A stretch of 64,000 nt of DNA from Phycisphaeraceae bacterium (GCA_028277745.1 JANQFR010000082.1:1-64000), one strand, 5' to 3'; counted from the first letter of the stretch, positions 28,180 through 38,338 are shown. The notes: generated from the letters alone by a model not told the origin. Numbers and translations: made by a program.

Positions 28180-29091
28180 ATGGCCTGGCAAGATCGCGAT
28201 TATCACCAAGGCACGTCAGATCACGACTTCTTTAGCCGTGTGAAGGGCAATTCAGTCAATTTCTGGCTGATCATGATTTGTATTGCGGTGTTCTTCATCG
28301 ACGGCTTTTCCGCCCGGATGATGGGCCGGCCTTACTGGGCTGGCGGCATCCTGACGCAATGGGGCAACTTCAACGCAACCGACGCGATCCGGTATGGGCA
28401 GGTTTGGCGATTCCTGACCTTTCAGTTCCTGCATGCCGGCCTGCTGCACATCATCTTCAACCTGGTGATCCTGTTCTTCCTTGGCCGATTTGTCGAGTCG
28501 TATCTGGGATCGAAACGCTATCTGGCGTTCTATCTGATCTGCGGGGCGGGGGGGGCGCTGCTTTATCTGCTGCTGCTGGGAGCGGGGATGCTTGCCGGAC
28601 ATCCCAATATCCCCTTTTTCCTTAACGATGGCGCGGGAACGCCGCTGGTGGGGGCGTCGGCTGGGATCTTCGGCGTACTCGTAGGCGTTGCAACCGTTGC
28701 CCCGGATAAAAGAATCCATCTGCTCTTCCCGCCTATTGCGATACCGATCCGTGTCTTGGCGTGGGTGCTGATTGGCATTGCGTTCTTCATGGTCATGGTT
28801 GACGGTGAAAACTCCGGCGGCGAGGCGGCCCACCTCGGCGGGGCGCTATTTGGCTTTATCCTCATGAAAAAAGCTCATTGGCTCGACTGGGCCGACCGCC
28901 TCTCGCCCTCCGCGATTCAAAGAGGCGTCAACGACGGCCGGTTCAAGCGGAAAAAGGAGAAGGAGGCCGCGACCGAGGCGGAGGTCGACCGTATCCTCGA
29001 CAAGGTCCGCACCCAGGGGCTCCAGAGCCTGACCCGCCGCGAGAAAAAGACGCTCAACGAGGCGACCAAGCGGCAGAAACAGGCCTCATGA
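28180..29091 (+). CDS. Rhomboid family intramembrane serine protease
   Basis: A 303-aa membrane protease. The catalytic serine is in GASAGIFGVLVG and the catalytic histidine in EAAHLGGALFGFILM, with the conserved HIIFNLVILFFLG on an earlier span. Six spans are predicted, followed by a charged Lys/Glu-rich cytosolic tail of about 65 residues with a possible coiled coil. It should cleave single-span membrane proteins. AGGA lies 8 bases before the ATG. Substrates unknown. Confidence 0.9.
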   Translation: MAWQDRDYHQGTSDHDFFSRVKGNSVNFWLIMICIAVFFIDGFSARMMGRPYWAGGILTQWGNFNATDAIRYGQVWRFLTFQFLHAGLLHIIFNLVILFFLGRFVESYLGSKRYLAFYLICGAGGALLYLLLLGAGMLAGHPNIPFFLNDGAGTPLVGASAGIFGVLVGVATVAPDKRIHLLFPPIAIPIRVLAWVLIGIAFFMVMVDGENSGGEAAHLGGALFGFILMKKAHWLDWADRLSPSAIQRGVNDGRFKRKKEKEAATEAEVDRILDKVRTQGLQSLTRREKKTLNEATKRQKQAS

Positions 29092-29128
29092 AGCGGCGAC
29101 CGGGGCCGAGGCGGTATCATCCGCCGCG

Positions 29129-30316
29129 ATGACGGCGATTCAGTTCGAGATCGAAGACCGCGATGCGACCAGCCGGGCCCGTGTGGGCCGGGTGACGACG
29201 CCGCACGGGGCGTTCGACACCCCCGCGTTCATGAACGTCGGCACCCAGGCGACGGTCAAGGGGTTGCTGCCCGAGCAGGTCGCGGCCGTGGGCGCCCAGA
29301 TCATCCTCGGCAACACCTACCACCTCATGCTCCGACCCGGCAGCGAGCTCGTCGACCGGATGGGCGGGCTGCACGCGTGGATGAGGTGGGACGGGCCGAT
29401 CCTCACCGACTCGGGCGGGTTCCAGGTGTTCAGCCTCAGCGACATCAACCGGATCAACGATGATGGGGTCACGTTCAAGAGCCACCTCGACGGGGCGATG
29501 ATCGAGCTGACGCCCGAGCGGTCGATGCAGGTGCAGAACCAGCTCGGCGCGGACATCATCATGGCGTTCGACGACTGTCCCCCGGCGCAGACGAAAAACG
29601 ACCACCAGCTCGCCCGGGCCAAGGGGATGGGTTTGCCCGCCGAGGCGGGGATGGACGACGCGGGATACCACCAGCGTGTTCAAACCGCCAACGAGCGCAC
29701 GCTGCGCTGGCTGGAGCGCTGCATCCGGGCCCACGGCCGGCCGGCGGAGCAGGCGCTGTTCGCCATCGTGCAGGGCGGCACCGACCTCACGCAGCGTGAG
29801 TGGTGCGCGAGCCGGGCGGGCGAGCTGGACCTGCCGGGCTACGCGATCGGCGGGGTCGCGGTCGGCGAGGGGACCGACGACATCAAGCGAGTTGTCGACC
29901 ACACCGCCCCGCTGCTGCCCGACGGCAAGCCGCGGTACCTGATGGGCGTGGGCTACGAGCGCGACATCGTCGCCGCGGTGCGGGCCGGGGTGGACATGTT
30001 CGACTGCGTGCTGCCCACGCGCAACGCCCGTAACGCCTCGGCGTTCACCCCCACGGGCCCGATCCGGCTGCGCAACGCCCGGTTCCGGGACGACCCGGCG
30101 CCGATCGACCCGGGGTGCGACTGCCCCGCGTGCGGGGGCGGGTTCAGCCGCAGCTACCTGCGGCACCTGTTCGCCGCCGACGAGATGCTCGGGGGCATCC
30201 TCGTGAGCCTGCATAACATCCGCCACTTCCAAAGGCTGCTGTTGGACATCCGACGGGCGATCCGCGAGAATGACTGGTCTTTCGTCGCCGACGCCTGGCC
30301 GGTCGCCGGCGTGTGA
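29129..30316 (+). CDS. tgt: tRNA-guanine transglycosylase (queuine tRNA-ribosyltransferase)
   Basis: Exchanges guanine-34 for preQ1 in GUN tRNAs during queuosine synthesis. The 395-aa length fits. The substrate-binding Asp is in LTDSGGFQVFSL, FDDCPPAQ carries the base-recognition aspartates, and the nucleophile lies in MFDCVLPTRNARN. The zinc site is CDCPACGGGFSRSYLRHLF near the C-terminus. It is followed at once by yajC and secDF, the common bacterial order. Confidence 0.95.
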   Translation: MTAIQFEIEDRDATSRARVGRVTTPHGAFDTPAFMNVGTQATVKGLLPEQVAAVGAQIILGNTYHLMLRPGSELVDRMGGLHAWMRWDGPILTDSGGFQVFSLSDINRINDDGVTFKSHLDGAMIELTPERSMQVQNQLGADIIMAFDDCPPAQTKNDHQLARAKGMGLPAEAGMDDAGYHQRVQTANERTLRWLERCIRAHGRPAEQALFAIVQGGTDLTQREWCASRAGELDLPGYAIGGVAVGEGTDDIKRVVDHTAPLLPDGKPRYLMGVGYERDIVAAVRAGVDMFDCVLPTRNARNASAFTPTGPIRLRNARFRDDPAPIDPGCDCPACGGGFSRSYLRHLFAADEMLGGILVSLHNIRHFQRLLLDIRRAIRENDWSFVADAWPVAGV

Positions 30317-30365
30317 CCCGACCGATCCGCCGGCCACGGCCGCCTACCGCAAGCGAGACTCACGA

Positions 30366-30815
30366 ATGTTCGACGCGATCCCGACCTTCCTGGCCCAGGA
30401 CGCCCCGCCCCCCAACGTGCCCGACGCTCCCGCCGCCGGCCCCGCCAACGCCGCGCCTAACGCCGGCAACGGCGACGCGACCACCACCGCCGACGGCGGG
30501 ACCCAGACCGGCAACGCCCCGGCCAACGCCCCCCCGCCCGGCATGGGCTCGGAGATGTGGCTGTTCCTGCTGCTGATCCTCGTGGTGATGTGGGTCTTCA
30601 TGATCGGCGGGGGCCGCAAGGAGAAGAAAAGAAAAGCCGCCATGCTCGCCGCCATGGGCAAGGGCGACAAGGTCCAGACCGTCGGGGGCATCCTCGGCAC
30701 CATCGTCGAGGTCCGCGACGACGAGGTCGTCGTCAAGGTCGACGAGAACACCAACTCGCGCCTTCGTTTTTCCAAGTCCGCCATCCAGGCCGTCCTCGAC
30801 AGGGAAAAAAGCTAA
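30366..30815 (+). CDS. yajC: Preprotein translocase subunit YajC
   Basis: About 149 aa. A proline/asparagine/alanine-rich N-terminal extension of about 60 residues precedes the single span (MWLFLLLILVVMWVFMI) and the conserved cytosolic domain (KGDKVQTVGGILGTIVEVRD). YajC associates with SecDF and the Sec channel. The N-terminal extension is unusual; E. coli YajC has almost none. It starts at ATG 30366 and precedes secDF. Confidence 0.9.
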   Translation: MFDAIPTFLAQDAPPPNVPDAPAAGPANAAPNAGNGDATTTADGGTQTGNAPANAPPPGMGSEMWLFLLLILVVMWVFMIGGGRKEKKRKAAMLAAMGKGDKVQTVGGILGTIVEVRDDEVVVKVDENTNSRLRFSKSAIQAVLDREKS

Positions 30816-30901
30816 CCGAACGGTAAAACCCGATGACGCCCCGCCGATCCGGGCGGCGCCCCAACACCGAGCCCAGCTCACCCGTCATCCCCTTTTCCAC
30901 T

Positions 30902-33900
30902 ATGAAATACCCGCTCTGGAAACCGATCGTCGTCGTCCTGGTCATCGCGCTGTTCGCGTTGCTGCTCTATCCGCCGTCGACCCGGCTCAAGCCCGGGATC
31001 GACCTGGCGGGCGGCACGACGCTGATCTACAACGTCAACATCCCCGAGGACACCGGCCGCAGCAACGAACAGATCATCGACGAGACGATCTCAGTGCTCC
31101 GCGAGCGGGTCGACCCCAGCGGGCTGATGAACCTGGTCTGGCGGCAGGTCGCGGGCAACCGGATCGAGATCCAGATGGCCCTGGCGTCGCCCGAGGTCAA
31201 GCAGCGCCGCGAGGCGTTCAAGGAGGCGGAGAAGGCGCTCTTCGCCGGCCAGCTCAACCCCCGGCAGGTTGAAAACGCCATGCAGATGCCCGCCGAGCAA
31301 CGCTCGGCCGAGCTGGAAAAGCTTGCCAAGAACAACCCCCAGACCCTCGCCAAGCTCCGGGAGCTGGCGACGCTATACGACGCGTTCGCCGAGGCCTCCA
31401 ACGTCAACCAGCAGACCCAGGCGGCCTACAACGAGGCCCAGGCGGCGTTGAACGAAGCGGTCGGCGATGAACAGGAAACGCTTCAGAAAACCGTCGACAA
31501 CCTCCTGCAGGAGCTGATCGTCCACGCCCGGGCGTACAACGCGGCGCGGGACGCTTACAACCAGGCGCTGAACCAGAAGCTGGCGTCCAACGTCACGCCG
31601 GCCGAGTTGGAGAAGGCGTTCGCCGCCGAGAACACCCGCCCCGGCAACGCGGGGGTGAGCGCGCGGGACGAGGCGATCGATCAGCTCGTCGCCGACCACC
31701 CCGAGCAGGCCGAGCAGATCCGAAAGGTCGCCGCTGATTACGCCTCCTACGAGGAGGTCAAGGGCCCGCTGGACGACCCCAACGACCTGATCACCCTGCT
31801 GCAGGGCTCAGGCATCCTGGAGTTCCGCATCGTCGCGGCGACGAACGAGCCGGGCCTGGACGTGGAGGGCTACCTCGAGCAGCTCCAGGAGCGCGGCCCC
31901 AACGCGGGACGCTCCAAGCCGTGGCGGTGGTTCGCGATCGACGATATCGCCGAGTACGTCGAGTCTGACGCCTCCCTCGCCGCCCTCGAACGCGATCCGG
32001 GAACCTTCTTCAACTCGCGTAACATCATCGGCGCCGAGTACGGCGGCCGGTACTATCTCCTGCTCGCGAACATCCCCGGCATGGCGATCACCTACGCCGA
32101 CGAGGGCTGGGAGCTCACCGGCGCACGGCGCGGGGCCGACGAGCTCGGCCAGCCCGCGATCGACTTCACCCTCAACGCGGTCGGCGGGCAGCTCATGGGG
32201 TCCCTGCACCGCGCGAATCAGGGGCGTGAGATGGCCATTGTCCTCGACGGGCAGGTCATCTCCTCCCCGCGCCTGTCCAGCGACGGCGGCATCATCACCA
32301 CCCGCGGCCAGATCTCCGGCGGACGCGGGGGCTTCAACCAGACCGAACTGGCCTACCTGCTGCGCACCCTCCGCGCCGGCTCGCTCGAGGGCACGATCGG
32401 CGAGTACCCGATCTCGATCAAGACCACCGGCCCGCAGCTGGGCCAGGACAACCTCGAGGCCGGGCTCAAGGCGGCCATCGCCGCCCTGATCCTCGTCGCC
32501 GTCTTCATGGCCGCCTACTACCTGGCCTTCGGCCTGATCGCCGACTTCGCCCTCTTCACCAACATGGTCCTGATCCTGGGCACGATGGCGATGTTTCAGG
32601 CGACCTTCACCCTCCCGGGCATCGCGGGCATCGTCCTGACCATCGGCATGGCCGTCGACGCCAACGTCCTGATCTTCGAACGCATCCGCGAGGAGCTCGC
32701 CCGCAAGGCCGATTTCAAGACCGCGGTCAGGCTAGGCTACGAAAAGGCGTTCTCCACCATCATCGACGCCAACATTACCACGTTCATCACCTGCGTCGTG
32801 CTGTTTTACACCGCGTCGGCCGAGGTGAAAGGCTTTGCGATCACGCTGATGATCGGCATCCTCGCCACCCTGTTCACCGCCCTGTTCGCCACCCGGGTGA
32901 TCGTCGAGATGGCGATCGTCTTCGGCAAGGTCCGCGGCCTGCCGATGCTCCCGACCCTGATCCCCGCGATCGGCAGGACCCTCTCGCCCAACATCAACTG
33001 GGTGTCCAAGCGCTACGGCTTCTTCGTCATCAGCGGCATCCTCATGATCTCAGGCATTTCGATGGTCGCCTACCGCGGCGTGGACATGCTCGATATCGAG
33101 TTCCGCTCGGGCACGCAGGTGAGCTTCGACCTCAAGGACGACCAGACCCTGCCGATCGGCGAGGCCCGCGAGCGACTGCAGGCCTACGGCGCCGTGGCCG
33201 CCCTGCTGCAGAACAGCGAGCCGGTCCCCGCGGACCGGCAGACGATCGCCGACCGGCTCCGGACCGTCGTCGCCGAGGCCGAGGAGCGGGCGGCGGAAGA
33301 CCCCAACGCCGACCCGCTCGATTTCAGGCTCTTCGAGCAGGCCAGCGTCGTCACCGAAGGCGAAACCACCGGCGACGCCGCCAACGCCTTCGGGGTCTCG
33401 ACCCTGATGACCGACGCGCTGGCGGTCTCCGGCCTGGTCAAGGCCGCGTTCGCCGACGAGTTGGCCCAGACCCGGCCGATCGACTTCGCGCGGATGGACG
33501 CCGAACGGATCGGCAACGCCCCGGTCTTCCCGATCCGGACCGCCAACCTCGGGGAAGACATCGACCGGCCGCTGGTCAACGTCGACGCGACCGACTATCT
33601 CGGCGGCGCCGCGATCGTGCTTGAAGACCTCCGCCCCGCGGTCACCATCGAAGATATCGAGGACCGTATCGCCCGCATGCGGATGCAGCCGGCGTTTGAG
33701 AAGCTCGGCTTCCGGCAATACACCGTCGAGCCCATCGGCGCCCCCGCCTCGACCGACGCCGAGGGCAACCGTTACTACAGCGCCGCCGTCGTGATGACCC
33801 GCGACGAAGGGACCAACTATATCGAAGACCCCGACGCCTTCGCCGACCGGGGCGGGCTGGCCGACACCGAGTGGAGCCTGGTGGTCGACGCCCTGCGGCG

Positions 33901-34561
33901 CGACACCAGCCTCGCCAGCGTCAATAACTTCTCCAGCCAGGTTTCCGGCACGATGCAGCAGCAGGCGATCGTCGCCCTCTCGCTCTCCCTGCTGGCCGTC
34001 GTGGCCTACATCTGGCTCCGCTTCGGCTCGATCCGCTACGGGCTGGCGGCGATCATCGCGCTGGTGCACGACGTCGCCCTCACGCTGGGCCTGGTCGCCA
34101 TCAGCGGCTACCTCCAGGCCCTGGACGTGTTCGGACTGTTCCTGCTCGACCCGTTCAAGATCGACCTGGCCATGGTCGCGGCGGTGCTGACGATCGTCGG
34201 CTACTCGCTCAACGACACGATCGTGGTCTTCGACCGTATCCGGGAGAACCGCGGCCGGTTGGCGCGGGAGACGCCGCAGATCGTCAATGACTCGATCAAC
34301 CAGACGATCAGCCGGACCGTGCTGACGTCCGGGACGACGCTGCTGGCGGTGCTGACGCTCTACATCCTCGGCGGGGCCGGGGTGCATGGGTTCGCGTTCG
34401 CCATGCTGATCGGCGTCGCGGTGGGCACGTACAGCTCGGTCGCGATCGCCTCGCCGGCGCTGCTGGCGCTGGGTGGGGGGTTGCGGGCGCCCGAGCCCCC
34501 GCAGGCCGAAACCAAGCCCCCCATCGCGGACAAGGACATGGCGACCGCCGGGGCGAAGTAA
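30902..34561 (+). CDS. secDF: Fused protein translocase subunit SecD-SecF
   Basis: An RND-type membrane motor that uses proton flow to pull proteins out of the Sec channel. About 1219 aa from ATG 30902 (MKYPLWKP, the usual SecD start); ATG 30833 would add 23 residues. The SecD half has the first span, the P1 domain, and spans with GIVLTIGMAVDANVLIFERI. The SecF half starts near 33000 and ends with VGYSLNDTIVVFDRIRENRG. Both halves carry the conserved membrane Asp. P1 holds an extra Ala/Gln/Glu-rich helical insert at about residues 97-298, and the SecF periplasmic loop is also enlarged to nearly 290 residues. Confidence 0.93.
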   Translation: MKYPLWKPIVVVLVIALFALLLYPPSTRLKPGIDLAGGTTLIYNVNIPEDTGRSNEQIIDETISVLRERVDPSGLMNLVWRQVAGNRIEIQMALASPEVKQRREAFKEAEKALFAGQLNPRQVENAMQMPAEQRSAELEKLAKNNPQTLAKLRELATLYDAFAEASNVNQQTQAAYNEAQAALNEAVGDEQETLQKTVDNLLQELIVHARAYNAARDAYNQALNQKLASNVTPAELEKAFAAENTRPGNAGVSARDEAIDQLVADHPEQAEQIRKVAADYASYEEVKGPLDDPNDLITLLQGSGILEFRIVAATNEPGLDVEGYLEQLQERGPNAGRSKPWRWFAIDDIAEYVESDASLAALERDPGTFFNSRNIIGAEYGGRYYLLLANIPGMAITYADEGWELTGARRGADELGQPAIDFTLNAVGGQLMGSLHRANQGREMAIVLDGQVISSPRLSSDGGIITTRGQISGGRGGFNQTELAYLLRTLRAGSLEGTIGEYPISIKTTGPQLGQDNLEAGLKAAIAALILVAVFMAAYYLAFGLIADFALFTNMVLILGTMAMFQATFTLPGIAGIVLTIGMAVDANVLIFERIREELARKADFKTAVRLGYEKAFSTIIDANITTFITCVVLFYTASAEVKGFAITLMIGILATLFTALFATRVIVEMAIVFGKVRGLPMLPTLIPAIGRTLSPNINWVSKRYGFFVISGILMISGISMVAYRGVDMLDIEFRSGTQVSFDLKDDQTLPIGEARERLQAYGAVAALLQNSEPVPADRQTIADRLRTVVAEAEERAAEDPNADPLDFRLFEQASVVTEGETTGDAANAFGVSTLMTDALAVSGLVKAAFADELAQTRPIDFARMDAERIGNAPVFPIRTANLGEDIDRPLVNVDATDYLGGAAIVLEDLRPAVTIEDIEDRIARMRMQPAFEKLGFRQYTVEPIGAPASTDAEGNRYYSAAVVMTRDEGTNYIEDPDAFADRGGLADTEWSLVVDALRRDTSLASVNNFSSQVSGTMQQQAIVALSLSLLAVVAYIWLRFGSIRYGLAAIIALVHDVALTLGLVAISGYLQALDVFGLFLLDPFKIDLAMVAAVLTIVGYSLNDTIVVFDRIRENRGRLARETPQIVNDSINQTISRTVLTSGTTLLAVLTLYILGGAGVHGFAFAMLIGVAVGTYSSVAIASPALLALGGGLRAPEPPQAETKPPIADKDMATAGAK

Positions 34562-34568
34562 AGCAGGT

Positions 34569-34611
34569 AGCCGGGCCGCTCCTCGGACCGGGCGAGCGTA
34601 GCCCGCCGGCT
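34569..34611. repeat. GC-rich hairpin of the AGCCGG/CTACG type
   Basis: AGCCGGGC ... GCCCGCCGGCT forms an imperfect stem between convergent secDF and the aldo/keto reductase. It is related to the hairpins at 2301-2359 and 10198-10219 and a plausible terminator for both genes. Confidence 0.5.
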
Positions 34612-34648
34612 GTCGACTTCCCTCAGAAGCCCCGCCTGCATCATCCAG

Positions 34649-35626
34649 TCAGGGGTAATACTGGAAGATATTGCCCACGTCCGGCACGAGCCGGCGGGCT
34701 TCGTCGCCGATCGCGGTGAGCCGGTCCAGCGCCTCGGGGGCGGCGGGCTCCGCCATCGCGGCGGCGTTCTCGCGGGCCTGATCCGCGTTGCGGGCGCCCA
34801 GCAGCACCGAGGTCACCCCGGGCTGGGCCGCGACCCACTGGATCGCCAGGTGCGTCAGCGGCTGGTTCGCCTCATCCGCGATCCCCTTCGCCTGCTCGGT
34901 CAACTCGTAGAGCTTCGGCCAGACGTTGTCCTGAAGCATGATCATCTTCCGCCGCCCGTCGCCTTCGGGGAACGTCGGGTTGGGGCCGAACTTGCCGGTG
35001 AGGATCCCCTGGGCGATCGAGGAGTAGGTGACCATCGCGACGCCCTTCTCGCGGCAGTAAGGCATGAGTTCGTCTTCGGGGTAACGCCAATACAGGTTGT
35101 AGCAGAACTGGTTGGCGTCGATCCGGCAGACGCTGGAGACGTCCTCCATCTGCTCGACGGAGAAGTTGCTGACGCCGATGGACCTGATCTTGCCCTCGTC
35201 GCGGGCCTTCTCCATCTCGGCGAGGACGGGCTTCATGTCCTTGCCTGCGCGGGGCCAGTGGATGTAGTAGAGGTCGACATGGTCGGTCTGGAGGTTTTCG
35301 AGGCTCTCTTCGAGCGAGTCGCGGATGTCCTGAGCCGTGGCCTTGGGGGTGTTGCCCTTGGTGGCGAGGTAGACCTGATCCCGCTTGTCCGCGATGAACG
35401 CGCCGACGAGCCGTTCGGAGCGGCCGCCGCCGTAGGCCATGGCGGTGTCGAAGTGGTTCATCCCGCTGCCGTAGGCCGCCTGCATCGCCTGCCGGGACAG
35501 GTCATCATCCTGCCCGCCCCACCCCCCGCCGCCAAACGCCCAGCAGCCCAGCGCGAGCACGCCGTGGGACTTCTCGACGGGGGGAATGGTCACCTGCGGG
35601 ATGGGGTTCACTGCTTCCTGGGTCAT
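34649..35626 (-). CDS. Aldo/keto reductase
   Basis: A 325-aa TIM-barrel oxidoreductase. The catalytic residues are Asp and Tyr in NHFDTAMAYGGGRSE, Lys in VYLATKGN and His in LYYIHWPRAG. The C-terminal ARNADQAREN region binds NADP. ATG 35626 has AAGGAAAG 9 bases upstream; the TTG one codon earlier is not needed. It lies 27 bases downstream of a sugar-alcohol dehydrogenase gene on the same strand, so the two may act on the same polyol or keto sugar. Confidence 0.9.
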   Translation of the reverse strand: MTQEAVNPIPQVTIPPVEKSHGVLALGCWAFGGGGWGGQDDDLSRQAMQAAYGSGMNHFDTAMAYGGGRSERLVGAFIADKRDQVYLATKGNTPKATAQDIRDSLEESLENLQTDHVDLYYIHWPRAGKDMKPVLAEMEKARDEGKIRSIGVSNFSVEQMEDVSSVCRIDANQFCYNLYWRYPEDELMPYCREKGVAMVTYSSIAQGILTGKFGPNPTFPEGDGRRKMIMLQDNVWPKLYELTEQAKGIADEANQPLTHLAIQWVAAQPGVTSVLLGARNADQARENAAAMAEPAAPEALDRLTAIGDEARRLVPDVGNIFQYYP

Positions 35627-35652
35627 CAACTGCTTTCCTTACTTAAGTGTGG

Positions 35653-36687
35653 TCATTCCATCGTGATCTGCGCCTTGACCGACGTGTCGGGCATGTCGCA
35701 GGCGAAATCGAACGCGGCCTTGCTGTGGGCGAAGTCGAACGTATCGGTGATCAGCGGCTTCACGTCGATCTTGCCACTGCCCATCAGCGCCAGGGCGCGG
35801 GGGTAGACGTGAGCGTATCGGAACACGTGCTCCACCCGGGCCTCCTTGATCTGGGCGGCGACCACGTCGTAAGCGATGGGCTCGCCCGGCATCCCGACAT
35901 ACACCACGCACCCGCCGGGGCAGAGCAGGTCGAACACCCCGGCCGCCACCTTGGAGTTGCCGCTGCACTCGAACACGAGGTCGGCGCCCCACCCCCCGGT
36001 CAGCCCATCGATCACCGCCCGGGCGTCCTCGTGGGCCACGTTCACCGGCGTGATCGGCCCGAGGCCCGCCGCCAGGTCCAGCTTCGGCTGCTTCACGTCG
36101 GTCATCACCACGCGGCTGCACCCGCCCGCCAACGCCGACAAGGCGGTCACCATGCCGATCGGCCCGGCGCCGGTGACCACCGCGACGTCGCCGGGCGTGA
36201 TCTTCGCTTTCGTCGCCGAGTGCATGCCCACCGCCAGCGGCTCGACCATCGCGCCCTCGGCGAAACTGACGTTGTCGGGCAGCTTGAAGGTGAACGCCTC
36301 GGGATGCACCACGGTCGGGCGCAGCACCCCGTGAACGGGCGGGGTGGCCCAGAACCGCACCGCCGGGTCGAGGTTATAGATGCCCAGCCGCGCCGCCTTG
36401 CTATTGGGGTCGGGGATGCCCGGCTCCATGCACACGCGGTCGCCCTCGGACAGCGTGGTCACCTCGGCGCCGGTCTCGATAACCGTCCCCGCCGCTTCGT
36501 GGCCGAGCACCATGGGCGCCTGGACCACGAACGGGCCGATCCGGCCGTGCTGGTAGTAATGCACGTCCGACCCGCAGATGCCGACGATATGGATCTTGAT
36601 CCGCACATCGTGCGGGCCCAGCGGCTCGGGGACATCGATATCGCGGAGGTCCAGCTGAAGGTCGGGCTCGAGGACAAGGGCTTCCAT
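35653..36687 (-). CDS. Zinc-dependent sorbitol/xylitol-type dehydrogenase
   Basis: A 344-aa medium-chain dehydrogenase. Catalytic zinc ligands are Cys in [11 protein letters not shown] and His/Glu in [10 protein letters not shown], with a further Glu in [10 protein letters not shown]. The NAD fold motif is [19 protein letters not shown]. The four-cysteine structural zinc loop is replaced by [13 protein letters not shown], as in some sorbitol dehydrogenases. It should oxidise a polyol to a ketose. First gene of a likely two-gene unit with the aldo/keto reductase. Confidence 0.9.
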   Translation of the reverse strand: MEALVLEPDLQLDLRDIDVPEPLGPHDVRIKIHIVGICGSDVHYYQHGRIGPFVVQAPMVLGHEAAGTVIETGAEVTTLSEGDRVCMEPGIPDPNSKAARLGIYNLDPAVRFWATPPVHGVLRPTVVHPEAFTFKLPDNVSFAEGAMVEPLAVGMHSATKAKITPGDVAVVTGAGPIGMVTALSALAGGCSRVVMTDVKQPKLDLAAGLGPITPVNVAHEDARAVIDGLTGGWGADLVFECSGNSKVAAGVFDLLCPGGCVVYVGMPGEPIAYDVVAAQIKEARVEHVFRYAHVYPRALALMGSGKIDVKPLITDTFDFAHSKAAFDFACDMPDTSVKAQITME

Positions 36688-36802
36688 GGCGCAGGCTCCC
36701 GAAAACAGGTCCGGTTTGCTTCCTCACGATAGCGAGTCCATCGCGGGTGGCAAACGCATTGGGCGCGGGGGGACGGAAAACGTAGAATTACCAGCACTTG
36801 TC

Positions 36803-36887
36803 GCCGGAGTGGTGGAATTGGCAGACACGTCGGATTCAAAATCCGATGCCCCTTAAAGGCGTGTGGGTTCGAGTCCCACCTCCGGCA
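36803..36887 (+). tRNA. tRNA-Leu (CAA)
   Basis: An 85-nt class II tRNA. The acceptor GCCGGAG pairs with CTCCGGC, the D-loop is typical, the anticodon loop is TTCAAAA on a 5-bp stem (TCGGA/TCCGA), a variable arm follows, and the T-arm is GTGGG-TTCGAGT-CCCAC. The anticodon CAA reads UUG. The discriminator is A and CCA is not encoded. It lies 92 bases before lpxB. Confidence 0.97.
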
Positions 36888-36978
36888 CTTGCCAGAAAGC
36901 AGCAAAGCCAAAAGCGCAGGAAGTAAAAGGCGTTTCTGCGTGGGAACTGTGTGGACTGCTGGACCGGCCTGCTGCTTG

Positions 36979-38121
36979 ATGTCGCACGACCGCCCCATCC
37001 TGTTCACCGCCTTCGAGCCCAGCGGCGACGCGTTGGCGGCGCCGGTGATCGCCGAACTCAAGCGGCGGCGTCCCGATCAGCCGGTCGCGGCGATGGGCGG
37101 GCCCAGGATGGCCGACGCCGGCGCCGACATGATCGAGATCACCACCGGCGACCCGGTCATGCTCGCCGAAGCGGTCGGCCACGTCTTCGAGCACCGACGA
37201 CGGGTGAACGTCCTGCGCCGATGGATGGGCGAGCACGACCCGATCGCGGTGACGCCGGTCGACAGCCCGGCGGCGAACTGGGCGACGTGCCGGCTGGCGC
37301 GGCGGATGCGCCCGGATGCGAAGATCGTCCACCTCGTGGCGCCGCAGCTGTGGGCGTGGGGGTCGTGGCGGATCCGAAAGTTGAGGCGGCTAACCGACCA
37401 TGTAATGTGTCTGCTGCCCTTTGAGCCGGCCTGGCTCGAGGCCCGCGGCGTGAAGGCCACGTTCGTCAGCCACCCGATTTTTCAGGACCTGCCCGCCGCG
37501 CTGGACAGCCTGCCGGGTGACGGCGAGCCGAAGCTCGCCCTGTTGCCCGGCTCACGGTCTTCGGAAATCAAACGCAACTGGCCGACGATGCTGGCGGCTT
37601 ACCACGACCTGGAGGCCCGGTACCCGGCGATGCGGGGCGTGGTGGCGGCGGCGGATGAGCCGCGCCGGGCGCAACTCGCCGAAACGGCCCCCGGCCCGCT
37701 GCCCCCGTCGATGCAGGTGGTCACCGCCAAGGCGGGCGAGGTGCTGGCGTGGGCGGACCTGTCGCTGACGGTGTCGGGCACCGCGACGCTGCAGACCGCG
37801 GCCCACGGGACGCCGATGGTGGTCCTCTACAACATCGATCGGCTCTCCTGGGAGCTGGTCGGCCGCTGGGTGGTGCGGGCCCGGCCCCTGTCGCTGCCGA
37901 ACGTGATCGGCGAGTCGATGGGGCTGGGATCGGTCGCCCCCGAGCTGATCCCGCATTTCGGGGCGGTGCGGCCGGTGGCGGACGCGTTGGAGCCGCTGAT
38001 GACCGACGGGCAAGCCCGTATTTCACAAAGGGTTGCGTTCGACACCATCCGAAAACGCTTCCAGGACATCCCCTTCACGGAAACCGCCGCGGCGACGCTG
38101 CTGGACCAGATCGACGGGTGA
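36979..38121 (+). CDS. lpxB: Lipid-A-disaccharide synthase
   Basis: Joins UDP-2,3-diacylglucosamine and lipid X to make the lipid A disaccharide. About 380 aa. Family features include FEPSGDALAAPVI (for the usual GExSGD), HLVAPQLWAWGSWRIRKL, FVSHPIFQDLP, LLPGSRSSEIKRNWP and LTVSGTATLQTAAHGTPMVV. It is a peripheral membrane GT-B enzyme. Its presence argues for an LPS-containing outer membrane. Start ATG 36979 (MSHDRPILFT). The upstream frame extension overlaps tRNA-Leu and is not coding. Confidence 0.92.
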   Translation: MSHDRPILFTAFEPSGDALAAPVIAELKRRRPDQPVAAMGGPRMADAGADMIEITTGDPVMLAEAVGHVFEHRRRVNVLRRWMGEHDPIAVTPVDSPAANWATCRLARRMRPDAKIVHLVAPQLWAWGSWRIRKLRRLTDHVMCLLPFEPAWLEARGVKATFVSHPIFQDLPAALDSLPGDGEPKLALLPGSRSSEIKRNWPTMLAAYHDLEARYPAMRGVVAAADEPRRAQLAETAPGPLPPSMQVVTAKAGEVLAWADLSLTVSGTATLQTAAHGTPMVVLYNIDRLSWELVGRWVVRARPLSLPNVIGESMGLGSVAPELIPHFGAVRPVADALEPLMTDGQARISQRVAFDTIRKRFQDIPFTETAAATLLDQIDG

Positions 38122-38192
38122 GGGGACGTTCAGACGCCGCCGCGGTCCGGGGCCGCCGTCTGAAGACGTTTAAAAATCATGCCAAAAACAAA

Positions 38193-38216
38193 GAGACGGC
38201 CCGTTTGGGCCGTCTC
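38193..38216 (-). terminator. Intrinsic terminator of the histone-like gene
   Basis: A 10-bp perfect stem GAGACGGCCC / GGGCCGTCTC with a 4-nt loop. Read on the minus strand it is followed by TTTGTTTTTGG, a good U tract. On the plus strand the tail is poor, so it mainly ends the leftward lysine-rich gene and may help end lpxB. Confidence 0.8.
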
Positions 38217-38338
38217 CTTGGTTAGCTCCGAGGCGCTGTGTTTCAAGCCTTGGTGTGAGGCCCGCCAGTATTTCGGAGCGGCGGGCGTTCACGCGAGGAA
38301 GACCGCGACGACGCGCCGCGGTCAAGCGAATCAATCCA

